DNA of 64,000 nucleotides from Pyrocephalus nanus (lineage: Eukaryota > Chordata > Aves > Passeriformes > Tyrannidae). The notes under the pieces were generated by a model. That model saw only the letters and a list, made by a program, of their open reading frames with translations. It ran no database searches and was not told the DNA's origin. The stretch lies in contig CM076261.1 in the NCBI GenBank assembly GCA_038380795.1, positions 96,122,418-96,186,417 of the forward strand, read 5' to 3'. Position numbers and translations under genes: made by a program. Shown here one piece after another: positions 31,023 through 40,343 of this stretch (positions are counted from its first letter, which is position 1; each line of letters starts with the position of its first letter).

Positions 31023-31349
31023 ATGCAAGCAGAGCCTTGGGGCTGATGAAGGGCTGGAGCCCGCGGTGTCCATGGACACTTAAGGCAGCACACCCTGGGA
31101 GTTTGTGTCAGAGGGGTGGGTGGTGTGTCCAAGGCTGTGTTTGGGCAAGGGGAGAGTTTGTGTCCCATTGGGGAAGGCCCTTCTGTCCCAGTGTGTGTTG
31201 ATGCTTGTGAAATATTTCCTAGGAGAGAGCTGGTCCCTTCTCCCCCCATGCGATGGCATCTGGTGCCAGAGCTCTGTGCCCAATGAAGTTCTGGGAGACT
31301 TGGGAGAAGAAAGGCTGAGGAGGCATCTGATGTTTTGCTGCAGGAGAAC
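31023..31349. other. FK8-type 3' flank
   Basis: Begins about GCAGAGCCTTGGGGCTGATG and contains CCGCGGTGTCCATGGACAC. It replaces the usual keratin 3' flank behind FK8, FK9 (35,217-35,539) and FK13 (51,327-51,649). Its middle part is still alignable with the common flank, so it is a diverged version, not an insertion. Confidence 0.7.
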
Positions 31350-31355
31350 TTTATT
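31350..31355 (-). terminator. Poly(A) signal of FK8
   Basis: AATAAA on the minus strand; short 3'UTR, FK8/FK9/FK13 subtype. Confidence 0.8.
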
Positions 31356-31501
31356 GAGACAAAAGTGGGAAAAAACAAGAGAAACAAGTAATAGAATTCA
31401 GGGGTGAGTGCAAGAAAGATGAACAATAGTCGAGGTCATTTTCTTACAGCAGACTTGTGCAGAGCCCCGAGCTGGTATTGTGAAGGGGTTGTGGAGGACC
31501 C

Positions 31502-31837
31502 TCAGCAGGTGGAGCAGCCCCTGGTGCCGTAGCAGCCCAGGCCTCCCAGGCCGTAGCCAAAGGCCCGGGCAGAGCCGAGGCCGTAGCCAAAGGCCCCAAA
31601 GGCGCCGGAGATGGGCTGTCCCTGGGCATTGAGCTCCGTGCCCAGGGCAGCCCCTGCGGTGGATCCGACGGCGGAGCTCTGGGGGAAGGAGGTCATGATG
31701 GGCCCTGGCAGGGTGACGAGCACGGGGGAGGGCTGGATGAGGACGGTGGAGTCCTGGCACTGGGTGACACAGGGCTGGTTGCAGCTGTTGGCCAGCGGGG
31801 TGGGTGCGCAGGGGCGGCAGAGGTCGTAGCAGGCCAT
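31502..31837 (-). CDS. Feather-type beta-keratin FK8 (111 aa)
   Basis: Variant Ala11, Leu40, Thr60. Intron 31858-32101. The TATA position (32173-32178) reads CAGAAAAG instead of CATAAAAG, so the box is weakened. Poly(A) signal 31350-31355. The 3' flank is of the FK9/FK13 type, with a CR1 copy ending at 31,022 just beyond it. From the CDS 3' end upstream the sequence matches FK12 at an offset of 16,110 bp, including an upstream ATTTGCAT at 32389-32396. The protein is intact, so a reduced or altered promoter is the only visible difference. Confidence 0.94.
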   Translation of the reverse strand: MACYDLCRPCAPTPLANSCNQPCVTQCQDSTVLIQPSPVLVTLPGPIMTSFPQSSAVGSTAGAALGTELNAQGQPISGAFGAFGYGLGSARAFGYGLGGLGCYGTRGCSTC

Positions 31838-32172
31838 GGGTGTGGTGTGGAGGGGCCCTGTGAGGGCAGGGAAGAGAAGAGAAGAGGTGAGAAGAGCAGA
31901 GCAGAGAGGGGGCTGAGGCAGCGCAGGGCCGTGGGGGTGCGAGGGGCGGTGTTGGCGGAGGGCGAGGCAGTGGGGAGGCTGCTGTGGGGCTGTGGGGAGG
32001 CGTGAGGGCTGCTGAGGCTGGGGCAGAGCGTGCTGGGAGAGAGGGGCCAGGGGGGCGGTGTGGCAGGAGCAGGAGGGGGTTGTCAGGGGCTGCAGGCTCA
32101 CCTTGTTGGCGGCACAGAAGGCAGGAGAAGGCGTCAGGAGAAGCGTGGCAGGGAGAGAGGCGCTGGGCCGGC

Positions 32173-32178
32173 TTTTCT
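32173..32178 (-). promoter_or_regulatory. Degenerate TATA box of FK8
   Basis: Minus-strand CAGAAAAG; the second base of the ATAAAA core is T to G (plus strand A to C at 32177). Flanking bases equal those of the intact boxes. Confidence 0.7.
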
Positions 32179-32209
32179 GCTGCTCCCGCAGGGGCGGCAC
32201 AGCCTTGGC

Positions 32210-32999
32210 CCAGGCCCTTGGGGCATTTCTCAGGCAGCAGCTCTTGCCTGGCCCAGCCTGGCCAGTCCTGAGCTGGGCGTGTTTTCCTTCCCCAGCTCTG
32301 CAATGGCCTGTCCTGCCCTTGAGGCCGTGTCCATCTGCCCTTGGCGGCAGCTTTTGAGATTTAGTTGTAAGTGGCAGGATTTGCATGGCAAGTGCATTTC
32401 TGGCAGGTTTGTAGACATGAGCAAAGCTTTGGTGGCAGAGGTGTCATCAGTGAGGTGACCTCATGCCACTCGTGTGCTGTGGTTTGTGGCTCTGTTGTGC
32501 AGAGTGAACCCTCTGCTGTGCTCCTGGATGTCCATCAGTCGTTGTGCTGCACCCAGGATTGCTGAGAAGAAATAACCAAAGCCTGGGACAATTGGGGTGT
32601 CCTCAGTGAGTTCATTCCTTGGCACTGCTGTAGCTTTGTTGGTGGGTGTGTTGTGAGGAGGGGCCCCAAACCATCCCAGCCCTGTCAGGCTGCTCTGGGC
32701 TGGGCAGTTTTGCCGGGTGGGAGGGGCTGCCCCTTCCATCCTGTTCAGTGCCCCCCACCACCTGCCAGCTCCCTGGGCCTGTCTTTCTCCCTGGCCTTTC
32801 TTTGTGCTGTGCTCTGGGTTCCACATCCAGGGGGTCCCAAGGGTTCTCTTGTGGTCCCAAAGACAGGACGGGTGGAAATGGCCTCAAGTGGCTGAAACCC
32901 TGACAGGACATGGTCCTGCCCAGCCTGGTTGAGCTGTCCCTGCTGGGGCAGGTTGGGTTGGACTCTGGGATCTGCTCCACTGCCAGGTGGGAACAGGAT
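32210..32999. other. FK8 upstream region
   Basis: Class A2-like module from 32,317, cut short near 32,690, then GC-rich spacer to the CR1 tail. Holds ATTTGCAT at 32389-32396. No gene seen. Repeated at 48,320-49,110. Confidence 0.65.
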
Positions 33000-33262
33000 C
33001 AAGGGGAATGTTTTCCAGCTGAGAGAGGGTGGGGTTAGATGGGATTGTGGGAGGAAATTCTTGGCTGGGAGGGTGGGGAGGCCCTGGCTCAGGTCACCCA
33101 GAGAAGCTGTGGCTGCCCCTGGATCCCTGGAAGTGTCCTAGGCCAGGTTGGACGGGTCTTGGAGCAACCTGGGCTAGTGGAAGGTGTCCCTGCCCATGGC
33201 TGAGGTTGGAACTGGCTGATCTTTAAGGTCCCTTCCCACACAACCATTCTGTGATGATTTTA
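33000..33262 (+). mobile_element. CR1 3' end (FK8-FK9 interval)
   Basis: Has CTGGATCCCTGGAAGTGTCC, GGAGCAACCTGGGCTAGTGG, AAGGTGTCCCTGCCCATGGC, GATCTTTAAGGTCCCTTCC and CCATTCTGTGATGATTT, a classic CR1 terminus. Confidence 0.9.
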
Positions 33263-33329
33263 TGGTGTCCTTGCAGAGGTTCCTGGAGCTCCAGTGTTTG
33301 TGACCAGGGAGGTGCCAGTTGAGTGCAGG

Positions 33330-33560
33330 TTAGAAAAAGTGCTGGAGCTGGAGAAGAATGGCTGGGAAGAGGATGTGGGGAACTGCAGGCCTTTCAGTGT
33401 GACCTCAGTGGTGGGGAAGGTTGTGGAGCAGCTCACCTTGAGTGCCATCCCCCGGCACTTGCAGCCCCAGGAGGTGCTGAGGCCCAGCCATTGTGGGTTT
33501 GTGCAAGGCAGGTGCTGCTGGAGCAAGGGGAGCTCCTTGCAGGCCAAGGTGAGCGCTGAG
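33330..33560 (+). mobile_element. CR1 reverse-transcriptase fragment (FK8-FK9 interval)
   Basis: The plus frame reads GNCRPFSVTSVVGKVVEQL, then IPRHLQPQEVLRPSHCGF, which follows the N-terminal part of the CR1 RT domain (NYRP...SLTS...GK.ME). It stops short of the catalytic motifs. A remnant of the internal part of a LINE, unlike the 3' tails elsewhere. Confidence 0.72.
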
Positions 33561-34835
33561 TGGGTGAGGTGGGGTGTGTTTTCCTTCCCCCAGGGCTCCC
33601 TTGGCGTGTGCTCCTCTTGCAGACGTGTCCTGGTGGCGGCAGCTTTGAAGGGAGAGTTGGTGTTTGGGAGGTTGTGTGTGGAATGTGCTTGTGGGGGCAC
33701 TTGGCAGCTGCAGACACTGCCCAGGAGAGGTGGGGTGTGCTCAGTGAGGTCCCCTGATGTCCCTGCCGTGCTGTGGTTTGTGGAGTTGTGGGATTGCATG
33801 TGCTGCCCTCGAGGCCGTGTCCATCTGCCCTTGGTGGCAGCTTTGAGGAGTTGGTTTTTGGGAGGCTTGGCTTGTTGGGTGTGTGTCAGGGAGGGCTGAA
33901 TAAAGCAAAGGCCAAGGAAATTGGGGGTGCCCTCAGTGAGGTCCCCCCGTGTCCCTGGTGTGCTGTGGTTTGGGGGCCCTTGTGAAGATGAGGCCCCAAA
34001 GCCTCCCAGGCAGAGCTGCCCCCCTGGAGCCGCGGGGAGAGTTTGCAGGGGGTTTGTCAGGCGAGCAGTGAGTGTTGGTGGGCAAGGGGAAGGCCTGGAG
34101 GAAGGTTTGCTGTGTGCCTTGGTGCAGCTGTGGCCTCAGGGCCTGAGGGGCTGCAGCCAGGAATGCTGAGGGAGCTGCCTGATGTGCTGGGGAGGCCACT
34201 GTGCTCCTCTTGCCATCAGCTGCTCCTGGGCACAGTGCCTGGGAGCGCTTGCTGAGGGCTGACAGAGAGCTCCTGCCTTGGTTTCTGGAGGCAGAGCAGG
34301 AGTGAGTGCCTGGAGAAGTGGCCTGTGCTCAGGTGCCCTCATTGCCAGGGTTACGGTGCCTTTGGATCTCTCAGATTTACAGCCCAGGAGACTCTGTCCT
34401 TGCAACTCTATTTTGTGACCTTGTCAAGAAATACAATGAAGAAGCAACACCAGGGCTTGGTCTCTTTTTGTCCAGGCTGGTCTGTGACATCAGTTCAGTA
34501 GGTCAGCATTCAGACCATTAAGTTTCATAACTTATAGGCCCTAATTCTTAATACCTTTTTCTTGTGAGAAAAAGCCTCTGATGACCAGAGGAAGGTCAAT
34601 GTGCTTCTCTCTCCTCATCTGTCCTGGTGTAAGTGTTCCTGTATCTTTTGGAGAAGCCTCAAAGCTTGAGCAGAGCAGGGGCTGGTGGATCTGCTGCGAG
34701 TGCTTTTCTGGCTGGGTTGATGTTCTGAACCTTGCACAGGGGAGGTTTGACCTTCACCGTTTCCATCAGGGTCATGGATTAAGGGCAAGCTCCACAAGAC
34801 TGTGGATGAGCCCAAGCTGAGTGTTGTGGTTGTTT
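33561..34835. other. Modules between CR1 pieces, FK8-FK9 interval
   Basis: Two starts of the upstream-module type (about 33,613 and 33,808), the second continuing to about 34,640, now surrounded by CR1 fragments. No open frame is keratin-like. Repeated at 49,671-50,945. Confidence 0.65.
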
Positions 34836-35125
34836 GTGTGGAGGGAAGGGATGGCAGCCAGAGGGGCCTGGACAGGCTGGGCAGGAGGAGCTGTGTGATC
34901 CTCCTGAAATTCCACAGGGCCAAGAGCTGGTGGGTTGTGTGAGTGCCTAAGAGGGCTGTAGGCTGGTGGGGACTGTTTGAGAGCAGCCCAATGGAGAAGG
35001 CTTGGAGGGCACTGGTGGGTGAAGAAGTGAATGGGAGCCAGGAATGTGCCCTGGCAGCCCAGAAACCCCCCGTGTCCTGGGCTCGTGGCCACAGTGTGGG
35101 CAGCAGGGAGAGGGAGGGGATTGTT
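34836..35125 (+). mobile_element. CR1 internal fragment (FK8-FK9 interval)
   Basis: GGCCTGGACAGGCTGGGCAG, GAGAAGGCTTGGAGGGCACT, GTGCCCTGGCAGCCCAGAAA and GTGTCCTGGGCTCGTGGCCA follow the CR1 region upstream of the 3' tail. No reading frame survives. Confidence 0.7.
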
Positions 35126-35539
35126 GATTTGTGCTGCTTTGTGGTGAGATTGGAGTTGTGTGTTGAGCTGGGAGAGCCTGAGAATGAGGCAAAGAGAGAG
35201 CTGTGGGTGGGATGCAGAGCAGAGCCTTGGGGCTGATGAAGGGCTGGAGCCCGCGGTGTCCATGGACACTTAAGGCAGCACACCCTGGGAGTTTGTGTCA
35301 GAGGGGTGGGTGGTGTGTCCAAGGCTGTGTTTGGGCAAGGGAAGAGTTTGTGTCCCATTGGGGAAGGCCCTTCTGTGCCAGTGTGTGTTGATGCTTGTGA
35401 AATATTTCCTAGGAGAGAGCTGGTCCCTTCTCCCCCCATGCGATGGCATCTGGTGCCAGAGCTCTGTGCCCAATGAAGTTCTGAGAGACTTGGGAGAAGA
35501 AAGGCTGAGGAGGCATCTGATGTTTTGCTGCAGGAGAAC

Positions 35540-35545
35540 TTTATT
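35540..35545 (-). terminator. Poly(A) signal of FK9
   Basis: AATAAA on the minus strand; short 3'UTR, FK8/FK9/FK13 subtype. Confidence 0.8.
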
Positions 35546-35693
35546 GAGACAAAAGAGAGAAAAGGCGTGAGACACAAGTGGAATGGATCCAGTATAAGAT
35601 GCAAGTAGAGTGATCACATGTTTAGGTCCTTTGGATGTAGCAGGTTTTTCCAGAGCCCTGAGCTGGTGGTGTGAGGGGTGTTGTGGAGGACCC

Positions 35694-36029
35694 TCAGCAG
35701 GTGGAGCAGCCCCTGGTGCCGTAGCAGCCCAGGCCTCCCAGGCCGTAGCCAAAGGCCCGGGCAGAGCCGAGGCCGTAGCCAAAGGCCCCAAAGGCGCCGG
35801 AGATGGGCTGTCCCTGGGCATTGAGCTCCGTGCCCAGGGCAGCCCCTGCGGCGGATCCGACGGCGGAGCTCTGGGGGAAGGAGGTCATGATGGGCCCTGG
35901 CAGGGTGACGAGCACGGGGGAGGGCTGGATGAGGACGGTGGAGTCCTGGCACTGGGTGACACAGGGCTGGTTGCAGCTGTTGGCCAGCGGGGTGGGTGCG
36001 CAGGGGCGGCAGAGGTCGTAGCAGGCCAT
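35694..36029 (-). CDS. Feather-type beta-keratin FK9 (111 aa)
   Basis: Variant Ala11, Leu40, Ala60. Intron 36050-36293, degenerate TATA 36365-36370 (CAGAAAAG), poly(A) signal 35540-35545. The 3' half belongs to the block duplicated at FK13. The upstream side (class A2, ATTTGCAT at 36571-36578) begins the 3.97-kb unit that repeats behind FK10 and FK11. FK9 and FK13 have the same CDS variant but different upstream regions, and FK13 has the intact TATA form. Confidence 0.94.
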   Translation of the reverse strand: MACYDLCRPCAPTPLANSCNQPCVTQCQDSTVLIQPSPVLVTLPGPIMTSFPQSSAVGSAAGAALGTELNAQGQPISGAFGAFGYGLGSARAFGYGLGGLGCYGTRGCSTC

Positions 36030-36364
36030 GGGTGTGGTGTGGAGGGGCCCTGTGAGGGCAGGGAAGAGAAGAGAAGAGGTGAGAAGAGCAGAGCAGAGAG
36101 GGGGCTGAGGCAGCGCAGGGCCGTGGGGGTGCGAGGGGCGGTGTTGGCGGAGGGCGAGGCAGTGGGGAGGCTGCTGTGGGGCTGTGGGGAGGCGTGAGGG
36201 CTGCTGAGGCTGGGGCAGAGCGTGCTGGGAGAGAGGGGCCAGGGGGGCGGTGTGGCAGGAGCAGGAGGGGGTTGTCAGGGGCTGCAGGCTCACCTTGTTG
36301 GCGGCACAGAAGGCAGGAGAAGGCGTCAGGAGAAGCGTGGCAGGGAGAGAGGCGCTGGGCCGGC

Positions 36365-36370
36365 TTTTCT
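36365..36370 (-). promoter_or_regulatory. Degenerate TATA box of FK9
   Basis: CAGAAAAG on the minus strand in place of CATAAAAG. Confidence 0.7.
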
Positions 36371-36540
36371 GCTGCTCCCGCAGGGGCGGCACAGCCTTGG
36401 CCCAGGCCCTTGGGGCATTTCTCAGGCAGCAGCTCTTGCCTGGCCCAGCCTGGCCAGTCCTGAGCTGGGCGTGTTTTCCTTCCCCAGCTCTGCAATGGCC
36501 TGTCCTGCCCTTGAGGCCGTGTCCATCTGCCCTTGGCGGC

Positions 36541-37245
36541 AGCTTTTGAGATTCAGTTGGAACTGGCAGGATTTGCATGGCAAGTGCATTTCTGGGAGGT
36601 TTGTAGACATTAGCAAAGCTTTGGTGGCAGAGGTGTCATCACTGAGGTGACCTCATGCCACTCGTGTGCTGTGGTTTGTGGCTCTGTTGTGCAGAGTGAT
36701 CGCTCTGCTGTGCTCCTGGATGTCCATCAGTCGTTGTGCTGCACCCAGGAATGCTGAGGGAGCTGCTTTTTGTTCTTGGGAGGTCCCTCTGCAAGAGCCT
36801 GGAAAGGTCCTGGTGCCTGGGAGCACTTCCTGATGGCTGAAGGAAAGCTCATTCCCCTCCTGTCTTGAACAGGATCCAGAGGGATGATGTGGAAAGCTTG
36901 AGGTCTGTCAGGCTGAGCTCCTTCCCACTGTTCCATTCCATTTGGTTCTTCCAACGTTGTCCAGCAGCAGATTCTGTCATTGAAACCGTGTTTCTTCAGC
37001 TCAGGAAGAATGCAGTGCACAAAGAGCACACACAGGCTGGATAATCTTTTTGCCCGGGCCGGTCTATGACCTTAATTTACATATTCAGCCTTTGTGTCAT
37101 AAGGTTTTGTAGCTTTTAACCTGTAAATTTTGATATGCTGTAGCTCTGAGCCAAAGCCAGTAATTGCCATTAGAAGGTCAATGTGCTCCTCTTGACTCCT
37201 CTGCAATGGTGGGGGTGTTCCTGTGTGACCCAGGGAAGCAGGAAA
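36541..37245. repeat. Class A2 upstream module of FK9
   Basis: Module with CACCCAGGAATGCTGAGGG, the TTCCTGATGG box and a diverged 3' third rich in A/T. Repeated at 40,514, 44,486 and, with more changes, 60,511. Confidence 0.75.
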
Positions 37246-38409
37246 GCCTCAGCAGTGCAGCTGCTGCTCCAGGATGTGGTTCAGGAGCTGTTTTGGGTGA
37301 GCTGATGTTGTGAACCTTCCAGGCTGGAGCTTTGGTCTTTCACCATTTCCATCCATTCCTGTGTTCTGCCAACCCTGCCAGGGGAAAAGAGGAGCCTTCA
37401 GGAGAGGGCAATTTGCAGGTGAGAGTGGCTGCACGATGGCCTTTGGCTCTTGCTGGCCACTTGTGCTGCTGGCAGAGCAAGGATCAAAATGTGGGAGAGA
37501 AGTGGGGCTGCCAGGGAGCCCTGGGGCCAGCGCTGGGGATGGGTCAGCAGGCAGATGGAGCCCCAGTCACTGTCCCCCTTGGAGCTCTGGCATCCCCCAG
37601 TTCTTCACCCAGGGCTGCCTGTGCTGCTGATCCCCAGCTGGACAATTGTCCTGTCCAGGAGGGTCCAGTGAGGGACAGGATCATCAACCTGACTGAAGTG
37701 CCAAGGAATTGTGTTCCTCACATTCCCTTCATCTGTGAGTGGAGGGGCAGAAACACAGGAGGATATGAAATCAGCCAGGAGAGACTTTCCCTGAGTGACC
37801 CCACCCTGGCTGTGCCTGATGGTCTCATTGTCCTTCCAGTGCCTTCCAGTCCCACCCTGTAGGATCTTCTCCATCGTTGTTCTGGGTCCTCAGAGCAGCC
37901 TGGCAGGTGTGCAGTTCCTGCCTCCTCCCTGAGTGCCTGTGATAACTGGGGCTGAGTTGGGTGATTGCAGTGTCCCCAAAGGCCTGTGGTGACTGCCAGC
38001 AGGTGCCGAAATGCAGGCGAGCTGAGTGTGCTGAGGGTTGTCCCCCAGGGCAGCAGAGCTGTTGGGGAGGAAGAGGAGGGGAGGCAGGAAGGGGATCTGT
38101 GGCTGGGCCTTGCTGGGGCTGCAGGGCCTGGCAGGCAAGAGGCAGCTGGGCCAGGGCAGGGCTGGGCTGGGGGTGCCAGGGAGTCAGGGGGTGTCAGGGC
38201 TCCCCCCAGAGAGGGGGGTTGTGTCCCTGCATGTGCAATAGTGCAGGGGAAAGGTGGGCTGAGCCCTGCAGTGCTGAGGGAGGGACCTGATTTTCCAGCC
38301 CTGCCCAGAGAGGAATCTGATGGAATTATGGAAGGGAAATGCCCAGTCCTGTCTCTGCAGAGGACTCTTTGCTGTGGCAGCAGTGTCTGGGGAGCAATCA
38401 GATAGAAAG
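37246..38409. other. Unassigned segment in the 3.97-kb unit
   Basis: About 1.2 kb of GC-rich sequence present four times (also near 41,219, 45,191 and 61,213) and not found elsewhere in the window. Open frames exist on both strands but are broken by the one-base indel in the neighbouring unit and show no recognisable domain. I do not call a gene. Confidence 0.5.
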
Positions 38410-38885
38410 CAACCCAGCAGATGGACCTTGTGGTGATGGTGGAGAACCAAAGGATCCTGGAGTGAGTGACTCCAGACCAGGGTAGGGCCACGGGGATTGT
38501 GAAGGGGTGCAGGAACTTTTTCATAAGTGGAGAGGGTGAGAGAGTTGGGAACACTTGGGCAGGAGTCAAAAACGTGCTCTGGGTCATGTGAGGTGTGTAT
38601 GAATGTGTGATGGCAGGAATGAAGGGAAGGGAACCTGGCTCTTGAGAGTCCTGCACAGTAGCTGGAGAGGTGGATGTGAGCACAAGTGAAAACAAATGCA
38701 ATTCCATGGGCAAAGAAGAAGTTTGAGGGTGTTCATAGTGTGGAAGACGTGGTGGAGTCTCCCTCCTGAGAGAGCTAAAACTGAACTGCCCATAGTGCTG
38801 GAAATGCGCTCTCTGGCTCTGCTTGTGAAGAGGAGTTGAAGCACTTCATCTTCAGTGTTCTTGCCAATCTAATTAATCTTGTATC
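38410..38885 (+). mobile_element. Diverged CR1 3' fragment downstream of FK10
   Basis: Starts with GACCTTGTGGTGATGGTGG and ends before TTCTTGCCAATCTAATTAAT. Alignable with the fragments behind the other genes but clearly more diverged. Repeated at about 42,382-42,857 and 46,355-46,830. Confidence 0.6.
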
Positions 38886-38905
38886 TCTTTTTTCTGGAGG
38901 GTTTG

Positions 38906-39222
38906 AGAATCCTTTTGGGTGAGAGAGTTTGTGCAGTGTGTGCTGGCCCAGAGAGATTTTGACAGAGGTGTGTGCAGGAGAGCATTGTTGTGGGGAAGCC
39001 TTTGGTGTAGCCGGTGAAGGGTTTGTGCTGTATTTTGGAAGGCCCCCCCCCCGTGCCAGTGTGTGTGCCAGTGGTGGTGGCAAATGTGTTAAGAAAGGTC
39101 TTGTGGCCCTTTTCCACCCACTCTGATGGCCTGTTGAGCCTTGGTGTTGTGCTGCTTCAGATTGTGAGAGCATGGGATGAAACAATTAATAGGAGACATC
39201 AGAGGCTGTGATGCAGAAGAAG
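38906..39222. other. Diverged keratin 3' flank of FK10
   Basis: Keeps GTTTGTGCAGTGTGTGCTGG and GGAGAGCATTGTTGTGGGGA of the common flank but differs elsewhere, with a run of ten C at 39,043-39,052. Repeated behind FK11 and FK12. Confidence 0.7.
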
Positions 39223-39228
39223 TTTATT
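39223..39228 (-). terminator. Poly(A) signal of FK10
   Basis: AATAAA on the minus strand, within a stretch (AGTTTATTGAGACAAAAGAG on plus) that still resembles the short class, so the signal region is homologous although the UTR is not. Confidence 0.78.
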
Positions 39229-39666
39229 GAGACAAAAGAGAGAAAAGGAACAAGCAGCCAGGGGAAGGGATCTGCTCTGAGGTCCCAGGAGGGCAACCAT
39301 CAGCCAAATCCTTCCCTGGCAGGAGGTTTCTGCAGAGCCCCCAGGTCTTCCTGCTGCCCTTGTTGGGAGCAGCCCAGCGGAGGTGGCCGATGGTGTGTGT
39401 GTTGTGAGAAGGTGTTTGCAGCAGAGGGGACTGGGCAGAGCCCAAGGGGCGCTGGAGAGAAGGAAGGGGGAGAAGAGGAGGAGGGAGCTGGGCCATGTTG
39501 GCAGCAGCGAGGGCTGGCCCCTTCCCTGCTTCCTTGGTGGGAACCCTGAGAGCAGGAGCTGGAAGTGCTGAGGCCCTGGGAGAGCCTTGGGCTGGAGATG
39601 AATCCCTGTTGGAGGTGGAGGATTGCAGGTGGTGGGTGGTTGGTGTTGGGGCAGTTGTTTGGGGGC

Positions 39667-40002
39667 TCAGCAGGTGGAGCAGCCCCTGGTGCCGTAGCAG
39701 CCCAGGCCTCCCAGGCCGTAGCCAAAGGCCCGGGCAGAGCCGAGGCCGTAGCCAAAGGCCCCAAAGGCGCCGGAGATGGGCTGTCCCTGGGCATTGAGCT
39801 CCGTGCCCAGGGCAGCCCCTGCGGCGGATCCGACGGCGGAGCTCTGGGGGAAGGAGGTCATGATGGGCCCTGGCAGGGTGACGCGCACGGGGGAGGGCTG
39901 GATGAGGACGGTGGAGTCCTGGCACTGGGTGACACAGGGCTGGTTGCAGCTGTTGGCCAGCGGGGTGGGTGTGCAGGGGCGGCAGAGGTCGTAGCAGGCC
40001 AT
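39667..40002 (-). CDS. Feather-type beta-keratin FK10 (111 aa, long 3'UTR)
   Basis: Variant Thr11 (codon 39970-39972), Arg40, Ala60. Thr11 is found only in FK10-FK12. Intron 40023-40266, degenerate TATA 40338-40343. The 3'UTR is unrelated to the short class from three bases past the stop onward and runs about 440 nt to the poly(A) signal at 39223-39228. The long class is shared with FK11, FK12 and FK15. Lies in the first full 3.97-kb unit. Confidence 0.94.
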   Translation of the reverse strand: MACYDLCRPCTPTPLANSCNQPCVTQCQDSTVLIQPSPVRVTLPGPIMTSFPQSSAVGSAAGAALGTELNAQGQPISGAFGAFGYGLGSARAFGYGLGGLGCYGTRGCSTC

Positions 40003-40337
40003 GGGTGTGGTGTGGAGGGGCCCTGTGAGGGCAGGGAAGAGAAGAGAAGAGGTGAGAAGAGCAGAGCAGAGAGGGGGCTGAGGCAGCGCAGGGCCGTGGG
40101 GGTGCGAGGGGCGGTGTTGGCGGAGGGCGAGGCAGTGGGGAGGCTGCTGTGGGGCTGTGGGGAGGCGTGAGGGCTGCTGAGGCTGGGGCAGAGCGTGCTG
40201 GGAGAGAGGGGCCAGGGGGGCGGTGTGGCAGGAGCAGGAGGGGGTTGTCAGGGGCTGCAGGCTCACCTTGTTGGCGGCACAGAAGGCAGGAGAAGGCGTC
40301 AGGAGAAGCGTGGCAGGGAGAGAGGCGCTGGGCCGGC

Positions 40338-40343
40338 TTTTCT
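40338..40343 (-). promoter_or_regulatory. Degenerate TATA box of FK10
   Basis: CAGAAAAG on the minus strand; class A2 upstream sequence with ATTTGCAT at 40544-40551. Confidence 0.7.

Larger units (their letters stand above)
31495..36545. repeat. 5-kb displaced duplication, left copy (FK8-FK9)
   Basis: Matches 47,605-52,655 at a constant offset of 16,110 bp with only scattered substitutions. Both ends of the match fall in or beside keratin gene bodies. Confidence 0.9.

Noticed and set aside
33294..33899. 201-codon plus-strand frame as a host gene
   Set aside because: The first third is CR1 reverse-transcriptase remnant and the rest runs into an upstream module. It is a transposon relic, not a gene.
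37718..38713. 331-codon minus-strand frame in the 3.97-kb unit
   Set aside because: Proline/serine-rich, no domain, and split by a one-base indel in the next unit (42,487).
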